Shown one piece after another: positions 36,271-47,285 of a stretch of 64,000 bases of DNA; positions within the stretch are counted from its first letter, which is position 1; each line of letters starts with the position of its first letter. This DNA comes from Sclerurus mexicanus (taxonomy: Eukaryota; Chordata; Aves; Passeriformes; Furnariidae): positions 8,122-72,121 of the forward strand of contig VWZF01006091.1 of assembly GCA_013396755.1 (NCBI GenBank). The letters are read 5' to 3'. The notes beneath the pieces are model-generated. The model saw nothing but the letters and a program-made list of their open reading frames with translations, was not told the DNA's origin and ran no database searches. Position numbers and translations under genes: made by a program.

Positions 36271-38655
36271 GGAGATTCCATATCTCCTAGCACATGGTCT
36301 AGCACTACAGTGCTCTGTGCTTTTCTAAAACTAAAGACATGTTCTCATAAGACACAAGCTCACCTTACAGATGATAAGAAAATAGATGGCACTCTATGTA
36401 GACAACATGTAGACAGATACATCTGAAAAATGCTTCTCGAAAACATCACACAGAGTACAAAGTCATTTGAAGTCAGGCATCAAGAAACAGCAAGTGTAGT
36501 GGTACGTCTGTAGGAGGCAACTCATGCCTCTCAAGTCTAAATCTATAAAATGTAGTCGCATGTTAGATGCCTCCATTACTGTCAAGTTACTACCTTTAGA
36601 TAATTAATTGAAATGAGTTCAGCATTCTGATCTGGAACATAGGAGGCTTGGGACTATCTGGTAGTAGCTTGAGTGCATTCAAATCCACATCCTGGGAAAA
36701 TGCCTTAAGCATAGTGCTACTAAGGCATCACAAGACCAGCCTTGTCTCCAGCTGTTTTAGTGGGCTAGCACTAACAAACATACATAAATGCCAGGTTCAT
36801 TTCATGGGCAGAAAAGAGAGCCACAAAGAGTGGTCAGCTCTAGACTCTGATCTTCCCTTAGTTCTGGAGTTTGTTTTTTATTTAAATATGGGTTTGGCTG
36901 TCTAGAGTGAAATACATAAACTACACAGCAGCAGTTCCCCTACTCCAAAGCAGTGTCAGAGAAAATGGACTCCTTCCTTTGTAATTCCTGTAGCTTTAGT
37001 AGCCATTACTCATCTAAACTACTTTGTGGCTCCATGACTGTTGCACTCTTCTGAGATTTTAACCATTTAACCCCTCCATGCTGCGGTAGGTCTCCACACT
37101 TTCTGAAGAAATGTTGTACGTAGAGCTGGACACCTGCCTCCCTCCTTGTATTTTTGAACAAGAAGGAACTGTTGGTACTGTGCTGCTTTCTTAACTCTAT
37201 GAAGCAAATCTTTGTTCTGCTAAGTGAGGAGGTGATGTAGAAAATGTTATGCATGGAAGCTTCCTCCCTTTTTTATTATGCTCAATTTTATTAAAAATTG
37301 TCAGAGAAAATGGGTTCAAAATGCCCTGATGGTTTACAAGTGCTGCACTTCGTCGTTTCTAATGTACATTATTCCTGGCTTCTAAGTTATGGTAGAGCCA
37401 CCATAAAAGCAATAGGACTCAACAGTGTATTTAACAATTATTTCATTGGTTTTGCATAAATCTCACAGGCCATTAGTAGTTTCCAACACATGGTTTAGAT
37501 GTGAATTGCTTCACAGTCTGCTACCATACATGCTGGGCCACCTAGTTCTCCTTCATAGTCACCTTTCGATATATTCTCCAGGAGAGATAGAGCCATTTTA
37601 CATCTGGGAGATGTGTCTGATCTCTTTATCCAAGAAAGCTTTAAAGTAATCCTCCTGACTAATCTCTCTCAAGCACCACGAACTTCTGATTTGTGAGGTG
37701 ACTATCTTTCATATATATCACATCCAGGCCAGATGTCTCTGCTATTGTAAACTTCATCATGACTTAATGGGATCGTTAAAAATTCTGTGCATTTAGAAAA
37801 ATCCAGAGGTCATTAGCATCAAACATAAGGGAGAGAATAAGATAAATTAAAAGTCATATCACAAGCTTTGATATGGTATGATACACATGAAAAACAAACT
37901 CCTTCACAAGGCAAAGCAAAGTACCTTCAGATAACCTGGTGAGTTTTATCCTAAAAGTAAGAGATCTTGTTTAGAATTATGAACATGTAAGCAATATTAA
38001 AACACTAGGACATTTTAAATTTTTCAGGAAAAGAGTTTTCCACTGAATTGATAGTTTCCATATGTAATATCATGAAAGCAAAGCATAATTATGTGATACT
38101 CATAGCATATAAGAGGATGATTACATTTGTGCTCAGTCTTATTTTTTTATGTTCCTTAAATTATATGAGTAATAAAAGCTTATTTTATATGTGAATGAAA
38201 CCTCGAATGACATTTCCCTGGGGAAAATCTTTTTTTGTTGTAGTATGAAAATTTAGATGAAACAATATTTATTGACTATTTCAGTCAATCTGTTGCCAAT
38301 TACTCCTGACTTATTCAGTGTTTGAAGCAGAATCTTTCCTTAACTCTAATAACAGCTAGTGATATTATCCCCTAGCCTCTAAATACAACCTCAATGCCAG
38401 AAACTAAGCATCTAAAGTCTTCTACAGTATACTTTACAGTTAATTATTTCTGAGGCCACAGAAGATTTCCATTTAATTCATCTCCTAAACTGACTCTTCC
38501 TCATGCTCTAGCCGGTCTTTTTCTCTACATCCTCTTAATGGAGGAGAGCTTTCAGAGTTGTTTTCATAGTGTTCCACAGCTGTGCTGAAGACAGTAATCT
38601 GCATTTGGCTCATAGTATCAACACTGTTTGTATGTCTCTCAGGCATTCTTTAAGG
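36271..38655. other. No gene seen; AT-rich sequence
   Basis: No repeat family or exon recognised; the small open frames (71-85 codons) carry no motif. Confidence 0.6.
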
Positions 38656-38853
38656 GAGTTTTTTTGGTTTGTTGGTTTGGGTTTTTTTTTTGTTGCTTGG
38701 TTGAATTTGTTGTTGTTTTTGTTGGTTGGTTTTGGTTTTCTTTTTTAGTTGGTTGGGTTTTGCCGTTGTTTTGGGGTTTATTTTGGTTTGGTTTCGGTTT
38801 TTTTGGGGTTTTTTTGTTTGCTTTTTTTTTTGGTTTTGGTTTTGGTTTTTTGT
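38656..38853. repeat. G/T-rich low-complexity island (about 200 bp)
   Basis: The plus strand is almost pure G and T, made of GGTTTG, TTGGTTTT and GGGGTTTT words with scattered C. The minus strand gives Lys/Asn/Pro/Gln-rich frames and the plus strand gives Phe/Gly/Val/Trp-rich frames, both artefacts of composition. Confidence 0.95.
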
Positions 38854-41800
38854 GGAAAAAGTCACACTTCTTACATGAAACTTCTTGCATAAGGAGACTT
38901 CCACAAATAACATTTACATAGAAATTTTGAATTGCACATCTTGTGGGATATAAATATAAAGTTAAGTTTTTGTAAATGAGATCTGGCCTCAATCAGCAGT
39001 AGACCAGTAAAATGCCAGTAAGGAAGCCTGAGGTTTCTTCAGAGATGTATAGCTTGAGTATATCTTTAACCTGTTGTCATGTATGCTTTTTCTTCCCCTC
39101 TGACACTTTTCTCCCTCTTCCAACTTTCTAGCACCCACTATGATGCTGATGTTCTTTACTATAGATTTCTAAAATGTCTAGAAAAACTGGGATCCTAACC
39201 TTTATTTACTAATAAACCTCACTACATCAAGTATGTTAATTTGAAAGAATGTAGAGCAGAATCAAAAGATTAAAACTTGGGGATTAGATGATGTTCATGT
39301 TGCCCTTTCATCCTTCTGACCTTTTTGTAGTTTTTGGTGGGTTAGCTATGGGACAATGACTTAAATTGTTTCTTTAAGTGATGTTATTTGCTGCAACTTC
39401 TATTTCTCCCCCACCACACCCTGATCTCACTACTAACATCTTTGGTTATATTCAGGGAAAGGAAATGGAACAAACCCTGACATTACAGATATAAAGACAA
39501 TCTGAGCCCACTTTTTTTATTTGTGCTGAGAGTTCAACAAAATGGATCCAATAAAATGTATATATATGAGCCTTTTAATATGTGTCAGAAACTCAGTATT
39601 TTGTAGAAAGACTTTTGTGTAGGCATTTACTCTCCTATCTCAGAGGTAAAGGAAGGCTGTGCTTACTTAAATTCCATCTCATGTATTAGGTACTCTTCTG
39701 CTCTGGAGGTGCTTTAAATAGGTCTCTGCCTGTCAGAATAGGATTTGCTGAATATATTTGACTAAAAGGGACATTTCAGCTCAACATGATTTTCAAATGC
39801 ACAAATTTTTAGACCTTAACTGAACTATTCACCTAGAAAATTAACTGTCTTGATTCCTTCTTAAGTAAGATTATCTTTGAATTAAGTATATTCCATGATA
39901 AGTTGATGCGTGTTTCAACATGATTTCAGGACATTGTCACCTGCACAACTCACTGTTCACTAGTCAACTGAAAAGAAATGGGCAACCATTCCATTTGCTT
40001 CTTCTAGAAAAAGATGATACATCTTTCTTTTTTATAGATGGACAAATTTAAATTTCTGCATCAGTGTGTATAGCATGTACTATCAAGAATTTATTTTTTT
40101 AAAAAAGAAGAAAGTGGAATATCTTTGTTTTATAACATTTTCTATCTTTTTATTACTTACATTTCACTGTAAAGTCAAGTCAATATCTTGGCATCACTAA
40201 CATTGTTATATAACCTTTTTTTTATTATTATCTATATTTTTACCTTTAGAACAAATCAGAACTTTGTCACTGTCATGAGATAGCCATCAAATTAGATTGG
40301 TCTCACTTCCCAGAATGTAACAGATCTATTTGTGATAAAATGAATGAGTGAGTGAAAAGTATTGCACAATGATCAGGTGGTAAATAGATTGTAGATGAGT
40401 TTTCAAGTTTAAGTTATCAGCTCTAAATTATCTTGTCCTGCAAGAATGTCATATGCCCTGAATCTGATGTTTCATAACTAAGATTTCTATAGCAATTATT
40501 CTTCTATTACACAATGCAGACAATCATGTTGACATTTACAAACAATGTGTAGGCAGATGGGTTTTTTAAAAAATAAACATAGTTTTTCTAAAACATTGCC
40601 TTTACTATAAATCATTTGGAAAAAAAAACCCAACAAAACAACAAATTTTAAATAAGAAGAAATGCGGAGATGTCTGTATGTTAGAATTGGAACAGATTTG
40701 AAAATAATATTTGATGGTTACTACTTGTGAGCTTATTTGCCAGACAAGAAAGAAGTGACCAAGAAGTAATCTATCATTTGTCATTTTTGTTATTAATGAT
40801 TGCTTTGGCTGAAACAGATAACTCCATTATTAAAATGAAATCCTTCCTCCATGCACCCACTCCTGTATGTATCAGTAGGGCTGTAGTCTAAGGGTACCGA
40901 TATTTAGCTATATAATTTTTCAGACACAAAAAAATTCAGGACAAATCGTTCTGAGCCTTGTGACTTTTAATCAGATCAATATTACAATTAATACAACAAC
41001 AGCAATGATAGTGCAGTCTGAAAAAGGCCAATTAAAAAAGTGACTAACTTTGTTTTAACCAGCAAGCTTTAAAAAAAACCAAACACATCATGATATAAGT
41101 CACAGTTACTTGACAGGATGGGGGTAGAGGAAGATGGGACTAATACAAAGGCCACCCTCTTGAACTCCATTCTGCTATGGTATCTACTTTGTAATTTTCC
41201 CAATAGTTTTTGTGTTAATGAAGTTCATTTAAGATAATCCATATGCCGACAGCTGTCAAATTCTGTCAGCCTACGTATAAGGGAAGTAAAGACTTCCTTT
41301 CTTTGTTAAAGTCAAACCAGATTCAATCAGATGTGTTTTTCTGTCACATTGACTAATCTGTCTTCTCAAATATTTGTAACACATCAGTCCATCTGATTAA
41401 GTACAGTTTAAGGAAGGCAAAGCATGGCATTGTGTCCTTTAATCTGTCAAGGTATATTTTCCTTTGCTTTTGAAATATTCCGGTATCCTCTGTCAAAGGC
41501 AATTTTTTGTATTCTACCCTAGCATTCATATTAATTAATCTTTAAAATATACTTGCCCAGGACAAGGCCAGTTGGGAAGAATATATCTCACCTGTCTTAT
41601 TTTGTTACTGATGCTGTATTTGGCACCTGAAACGGCTTTACATTTTGCAGACAGATAGCATTTTAGTGGTCAAAACAGTTGAAAGGAAGTTATGACTTAA
41701 GCTGGATTTGCTTGATTTCTTTAAAACTTATTGTTTCCCTGATGCAGAATTTCTTTGCATTTTGGTGACATGTATAAGGCAAACAGAAAAGTGTCTGATT

Positions 41801-43757
41801 TGAAAAACCTACTTCACCAAAGAAACATCCCAACTTTTTACTCAGCTCTTGCTGAAAGGCTTGCAAAATAGTTTCCCATTAGCTGCATCTAACTGGAGTT
41901 TCCATGCTGACATTTAACACTAAGTGCATTTTGTTTGTCAAATTTGCTGTGGAAAGTCTGATTATTGGGCAAAATTACTAAGATCTCCTCCTTGTTCTGG
42001 GACTGAACTGGTTTGACCCCTTTTGCTGGGTCACTTTGTCAATTTCCAAAAGCAATTTTTGTTTCTGGACTCCATCTTTCATAAAAACTGTGTAGTGAGT
42101 CATCAATAACACTTACACTTTTCTGACTGCTGTATGTACAAGACTTAAAATATACTTTCTTTATGTAGCGTCAAATAAAGGATGTAATTACTCAAACTTT
42201 CATTTTAATATATATCCTGATTAAATACTCACACTACAATGAGTAATTCATTTAAACACTTATGAAACTAATCAATGTGATCTAATACCAATGTTTGGTG
42301 GTCGTATTTGGTTTGCCTGATAGAAAACATACAAAAGTACCAGTCATGACCTTGAATGATTGATAATCTATGGCACTGACAGTCAGACAGAGTGGTAGTG
42401 TAAAACAGAGCCCAAGCTAATGAGATGTCCTGCAGCTGGAGAAAGGAGTCAGTAGCAGAAATTAGAAGGTAATTATGCAGTAGCATAGATGAAGAAAAGG
42501 CAACATCAGTGAGACTTGGCTGAAAGCAGTTGGAAACACTCATATGGAATGTCTTACTAATTCTCTTGTTAAGTCTGTGTGGAAACTGGGTCCAGATTCT
42601 GTGTTGTCCTCTAGATTGCCATCTGGCAGTCACTTTTTTCAGTAGAAGTATTAACTTGCTAACCTACAGATCTCATATTCATGAACTAAAAATAAAAAAA
42701 AAGTGACACCTTGCCTTCATTAGAGCATTTTCCCATGTCATGAATTGTAGTTGTTTGGACCTAAACCACTGCACGGATCTACTCTGTAGAACTGTTTTAA
42801 TAGTTCAGGTTGAAATTCAGACTCCACCTATTTAAAACCAAAAGAGTGAAGGACACAAAAAAGACACTTAATAATGCACCTTCATATTTATGAAAGTTTA
42901 TTTATTCATATTTAGGGGACACAGGGAAAGCTGAAGTATCAGACTCTATGTGACTCTGTAATCTCTTGTTTAGTGTAAAGTACACTAGGGGTATTACATG
43001 GACAAGAAATATGACTAAAAAACTAATAATTGAAAAATCACTTCCCAGCTCATAAAGTGTATAAATCACCTATAAAGCAATAGTATGTAGTATAACTAAG
43101 CAGACTTCAGAGTGTAACAGTAAAATTTGTTTTCTAAGGATTGTTTGGATAGAAATACTAGTTTGAATTGCACTACAGACTGCATTGCTTGAGAACATGG
43201 TTTTGAACTGCATGCCTTAGGATGAAGTTACATTGTAGAGACAAGAAGAGACAAGCAGACTGTCATCTATCAGGTAAAGCAAAATCTTCCTACCGCAGAG
43301 GCAACCAGCTGATCAACAACATTATAATTTCAGGTGACCCCAGTCTGAGGACTCCACAAATGCTTAATGGTCCAGCTGGGTGGATAAGGAAAGAAATTCT
43401 CTTCTCCACTCAACTCATCCATAATTTCTTTTGGAAGCTAATGGGAGGAGGCAGTTCATGTCCTTGTGGAGCCTGAAGCACCTGCTAAGATGACAGGCTC
43501 TATTTTCTGTCAGGTGTTACTTTTCTGCGTAATAACTCTGAAAAGGACTTCATATACTGGTTTTCTTTCTTATATACTGGCTTTTTCACTATATTATTAG
43601 AAATAAAGAAGTACTTCAAAGATTACTATTTGCAGACTCTGAATAACAAAGTTATAGATGAGAAAGCTTAATTAGTAAGTGATTGGTTTTCATTAAAGAG
43701 AGAAGGTTACTTGAAACTGCTTATATATATAATCATCCATTGGAATACTCAACACTT
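38854..43757. other. No gene seen; AT-rich sequence
   Basis: No repeat family recognised. A small CCCAACAAAACAACAAA patch lies near 40627. The 41220-41560 part has a varied, non-repetitive composition that could be a conserved non-coding element, but this cannot be judged from one sequence. The minus-strand open frame at 42268-42633 (121 codons) is Ser/Leu/Gln-rich without a known motif. Confidence 0.5.
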
Positions 43758-43954
43758 CACAGAATCACAGAATATCCTGAGTTGGAAGGGACCCACAAAG
43801 ACCATCGAGCCCAGCACAGGACCATCCCCAAGAGTCACACCATGTGCCTGAGAGTATTATCCACATGCTTCCTGAACACTGTCAGGTTTGGTTCTGTGAC
43901 CATTTCTCTGGGGAGCCTGCTCCAGTGCCCAGCCACCCTCTGGGGGAAGAACCT

Positions 43955-44456
43955 TTTTCTAATACTCAGCCTAAACCTTCCCTGACACAACTTCAGGCCT
44001 TTCCCTCAGGTCCTGTCACTGGTCACCAAAGAGAAGAGATCAGTGTTTACACCTCACAAGGAAATTGTACACTGTGATGCGGTCCCTCCTCAGTCTCCTT
44101 TTCTCCAGCTGAAGACACTAATTCCCCTCAGCTGCTCCTCATACAGCTTCCCCTCAAGGGTCTTCACCATCTTCATTGCCCTCCTTTGGATGCTCTCTAA
44201 TGGCTTTTCTAATACTCAGCCTAAACCTTCCCTGACACAACTTCAGGCCTTTCCCTCAGGTCCTGTCACTGGTCACCAAAGAGAAGAGATCAGTGTTTAC
44301 ACCTCACAAGGAAATTGTACACTGTGATGCGGTCCCTCCTCAGTCTCCTTTTCTCCAGCTGAAGACACTAATTCCCCTCAGCTGCTCCTCATACAGCTTC
44401 CCCTCAAGGGTCTTCACCATCTTCATTGCCCTCCTTTGGATGCTCTCTAATGGCTT
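43955..44456. repeat. 250-bp direct tandem duplication inside CR1
   Basis: Sequence at position p equals that at p+250 from 43955 to 44206, with no difference seen. The join lies at about 44204 ('aatggcttttctaatactc') and shows an ATTAGA-type microhomology on the minus strand. There is no N at the join, so slippage, unequal exchange and mis-assembly are all possible. Confidence 0.9.
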
Positions 44457-45172
44457 AATATCTTCCTTATATTGTGTTGACCAAAACTGCACACAATATC
44501 CAAGCTGAGGCTGCCCCAGTGCAGAGCAGAGTGGGACAATCCGCTCCCTCAGCTGGCTGGCGATGCTTTGCCTGATGCCCCCCAGGACAAGGTTGGCCCT
44601 CCTGGCTGCCAGGGCATTGCTGACTCATATTCTACTTGCCATCGATCAGGACCCTCAGGGCCCTTTCCATGGCAGTGCTTTCCAGCATCTCATTCTGCAG
44701 TCTGTACGTACATCTGGTGTTGCCTCATCTCAGGTGTAGCATCCAGCACTTCCCCGTGTTGAGCTTCACATGGTTGGTGATTGCCCACTCCTCCAATTTG
44801 TCGAGGTCTCTTTGCAGGGCCTCCCTGCCTTTGAGGGAGTCAACAGCTCCTCCCAGTTTTGCGGGGTTTGCAAATTTGCTTTTGTGAAAGAGCAAAATAT
44901 ATCTGGCCATTTTTAATGTTTTTAATTGCTGTTGCAAGTAGGAGTACATTGTTATAAGTATGTTCAATTCTTTCCGTCATGTCCTACATACTTTGCATTT
45001 TCCAGGAAACATGGCTTCTCTTAATTTATGAAAGTCAAGGCTCCACAGACAACTTTGCATGGAGAAAACCATTTCGTTTTCTTGATATAACACATATTCT
45101 ACCAGGACAAGGAGGAATGAGAGATTTAAAATGACAAGCATCATTTATCTGTCAGGAACAACTTTTCCTTTG
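44384..45172 (-). repeat. 789-bp inverted duplicate, right (apparent recipient) copy
   Basis: Reverse complement of 25497-26285 with one mismatch seen (45141). The left limit lies in CR1 sequence homologous to the recipient element (GAGGAG|AGGCTGAGG against GAGGAG|CAGCTGAGG on the minus strand). The right limit falls between non-CR1 flank and CR1 thumb sequence, sharing only CAAAGG at the join. Confidence 0.9.
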
Positions 45173-45189
45173 GGAAAGGACACCCAGGT

Positions 45190-47240
45190 CCCTTTTTGTG
45201 CCACTGCTTTTCAGCATTTCATCCCCAAGTCTTTGTAGATCCAGGGTTTCCCCTTCCCAGGTACAGAATCGGGCACTTGCCCCTGTTGAACTTCATATGG
45301 TTGGTGATTGCCCAGTCCTCTAATTTGTTAAGATCTCCCTGCAGGGTCTCCCTGCTTTTGAGGGAGTCAACAGCTCCTTCCGGTTTTGTGTCATCTGCAA
45401 ACTTGCTTAGTATCCCTTTCAGTGCCATGTCCAAGCCATTTATGAAGACGCTGAAGAGCACAGGGCCTGTGGAACCCCAGTCTGATATCCTCCTACTCAC
45501 TATAACCCTCTGTGCCAATTGCTCACCACCACGTGATGTGTTTATCCAGCTGTGGGCTGGACATTTTGTCCCAAGGGATCTTGTGAGAGACAGTATCGAA
45601 AGCTTTACTGAAATCAGAAAAGATTACATCAACTGGCTTCCCTTGATCAGCTGTGTGGTTTACCCTGGCATAAAAGGAAATCAGGTTTGATAAGCAGGAC
45701 TTTCTTATCCTGAAGCTGTACTTATTGTGACCAATGACTGTGATGTCTTTCAGGTGTTTTTCAACACTTCCCAGAATAATCTTCACAACATTGCCAGTCA
45801 CTGAAGTGAGGCTGACAGACCTGTAGTTTCGAGGGTCTTCCTTCTTGCCTTTCTTGAAAATCAAAACATTTTCCAGCTTTCCAGACCCCTCTAGATTCCC
45901 AAGATCACTCAAAAATCTTTGAGAGAGGTTTTGCAGTTACATCAGCTAGATCTTTGAGGATTCTGGGATGAATCTCATCTGGTCTCATAGATTTGTAGGG
46001 ATCCAGCTGGAGCAGCAGATCCCACAGAATTTCAGGCTTGACTGGGAGTTGATCATTCTCACAGTCATACTCCTCCAGCTCAGGGCACTGAGACCACTGT
46101 AGTCCATCATCCATGTTGAAGACAGAGACAAAGAAAGTGTTAAAACACCTCTGCCTTTTCTCTGTCCCTGCTTGTGAGATGACCATCCCCATCCTGTAAT
46201 GGTCTGATGATATTTCTATACTGCCTATTACTATTAATATATTTGAAAAAATTCTTTTTATTATCCCCCATATTTCTGACCAGCTGCAATTCCGAGCATT
46301 GAGCATTCGCTGTATAGATTTTCTCCCTGCAGAGGCAAGCAGCATCTCTGAATACTTCCATTGTCCCTTGACCTTACTTCTACTAGGCATACACCTTCCT
46401 TTTTAGCCTTATCTCCAAGAGAACATTCCTGTTCAGCTGTGCTGGCCTTCTGCCTCATCTGCTTGACTTTCGACATTTGAGAATTGCCTGCTTCTGTTCT
46501 CTTAGGAGCTGATGTTTGAAAAGTGACCAGCACTGATGGACCACAGCACCTACAAAAACATTTTCCCACAGGATCTTACTTACTAATTCCCTAAGCAGCC
46601 TGAATTCTGCTCTCCTCATGTCCAGAGCTGAGGTTTTGCTGGCACTTTCCCTCCTGTTAAGAGATTTTAAACTCAATCACCTCATGCTTGCTGTGGCCAA
46701 GACAGCCACCAATCTCCACTTTGCTCATGAGATCCACTCTGTTGACAAGCAGCAGATCCAGGAGGACATCATTCCAAGTCAGCTCCCTTAGCACCTGTTT
46801 CATAAAGTTGTCATCCAGGTTTTTCAGGAATCTTCTGGCCTGCATTGTACCAGCTGTGTGATGCTCCCAGTTTATTTCTGGCAAGTTGAAGTCCCCCAGA
46901 AGGACAAGGGCAGTTGACTTGGAAGTGTCCTTTAGTTCCTCAAAGAATAATTCATCAGCATCATCATCCTAGGTGGGAGGTCTAAGGCAGATTCTCATGA
47001 TGACATTTGCATTATTTGTTTGCCCCTTGATTCTTACCCAGGAGTTCTCAACTGTGCCATTGCCAACTGTGAGCTCCATACTTTCTAATCCTTTCATTAC
47101 ATATAGTGCCACCTCTCCACCTCTTCTACTCTGCCCATCCCTTCTGAAGAGCCTGTAACTGTCCAACAGGGCATTTCAGTAACAGGTCTCATCCCACAAT
47201 GTTTCACTTATGACAATGGTATCCAATCTCTGGGGCTGGG
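45190..47240 (-). pseudogene. CR1 ORF2 (AP endonuclease and reverse transcriptase), broken
   Basis: On the minus strand, 5' to 3': the endonuclease begins within 'TIVISETLWDE' (about 47210-47180; the ETxWD Glu is kept), then an in-frame stop, then 'DSYRLFRRDGQSRRGG' (47166-47119). The C-terminal endonuclease block follows (46884-46660), with 'PEINWEHHTAG' and 'LLVNRVDL'. There the usual SDH is SKH, so the catalytic Asp is lost. The linker, 'LRPDEIHPRILK'-type block and 'NYRSVSLTSVTGN' come next. RT box A reads 'FSDFSKAFD' (kept) and the FADD box reads 'SKFADDTK' (45379-45408, kept). At least three frame changes (near 46360, 45910 and 45520), stops and a deletion between box A and FADD break it. 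No intact protein can be made. Confidence 0.9.
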
Positions 47241-47285
47241 CCAAAGGCATTTGCAGAAACATCACTTCCAGTGGCTACAACTAGA

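Larger units (their letters stand above)
43758..47285 (-). mobile_element. Long composite CR1 LINE carrying an inserted or converted tract
   Basis: The 3' end lies at the left, where plus-strand 'cacagaatcacagaatatcctgagttgg' is the classic CR1 terminus reversed. Moving rightward are the 3' region with a 250-bp tandem duplication (43955-44456), the 789-bp tract shared with the 25.5-kb locus (44384-45172), then RT, linker and endonuclease coding sequence up to about 47285. The 5' part of the element (ORF1 and the start of the endonuclease) is missing. The shared tract brings 298 bases of non-CR1 DNA into the element and duplicates the RT thumb region, so this is not a simple insertion. Confidence 0.85.

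Noticed and set aside
38628..38992. Lys/Asn/Pro-rich and Phe/Gly-rich frames of 87-117 codons
   Set aside because: Composition artefact of the G/T-rich island on both strands.
42268..42633. Minus-strand 121-codon frame
   Set aside because: No known motif and no supporting signals; probably chance.
44043..44508. Duplicated frames of 71-94 codons
   Set aside because: Antisense of CR1 repeated by the 250-bp tandem duplication; not a gene pair.
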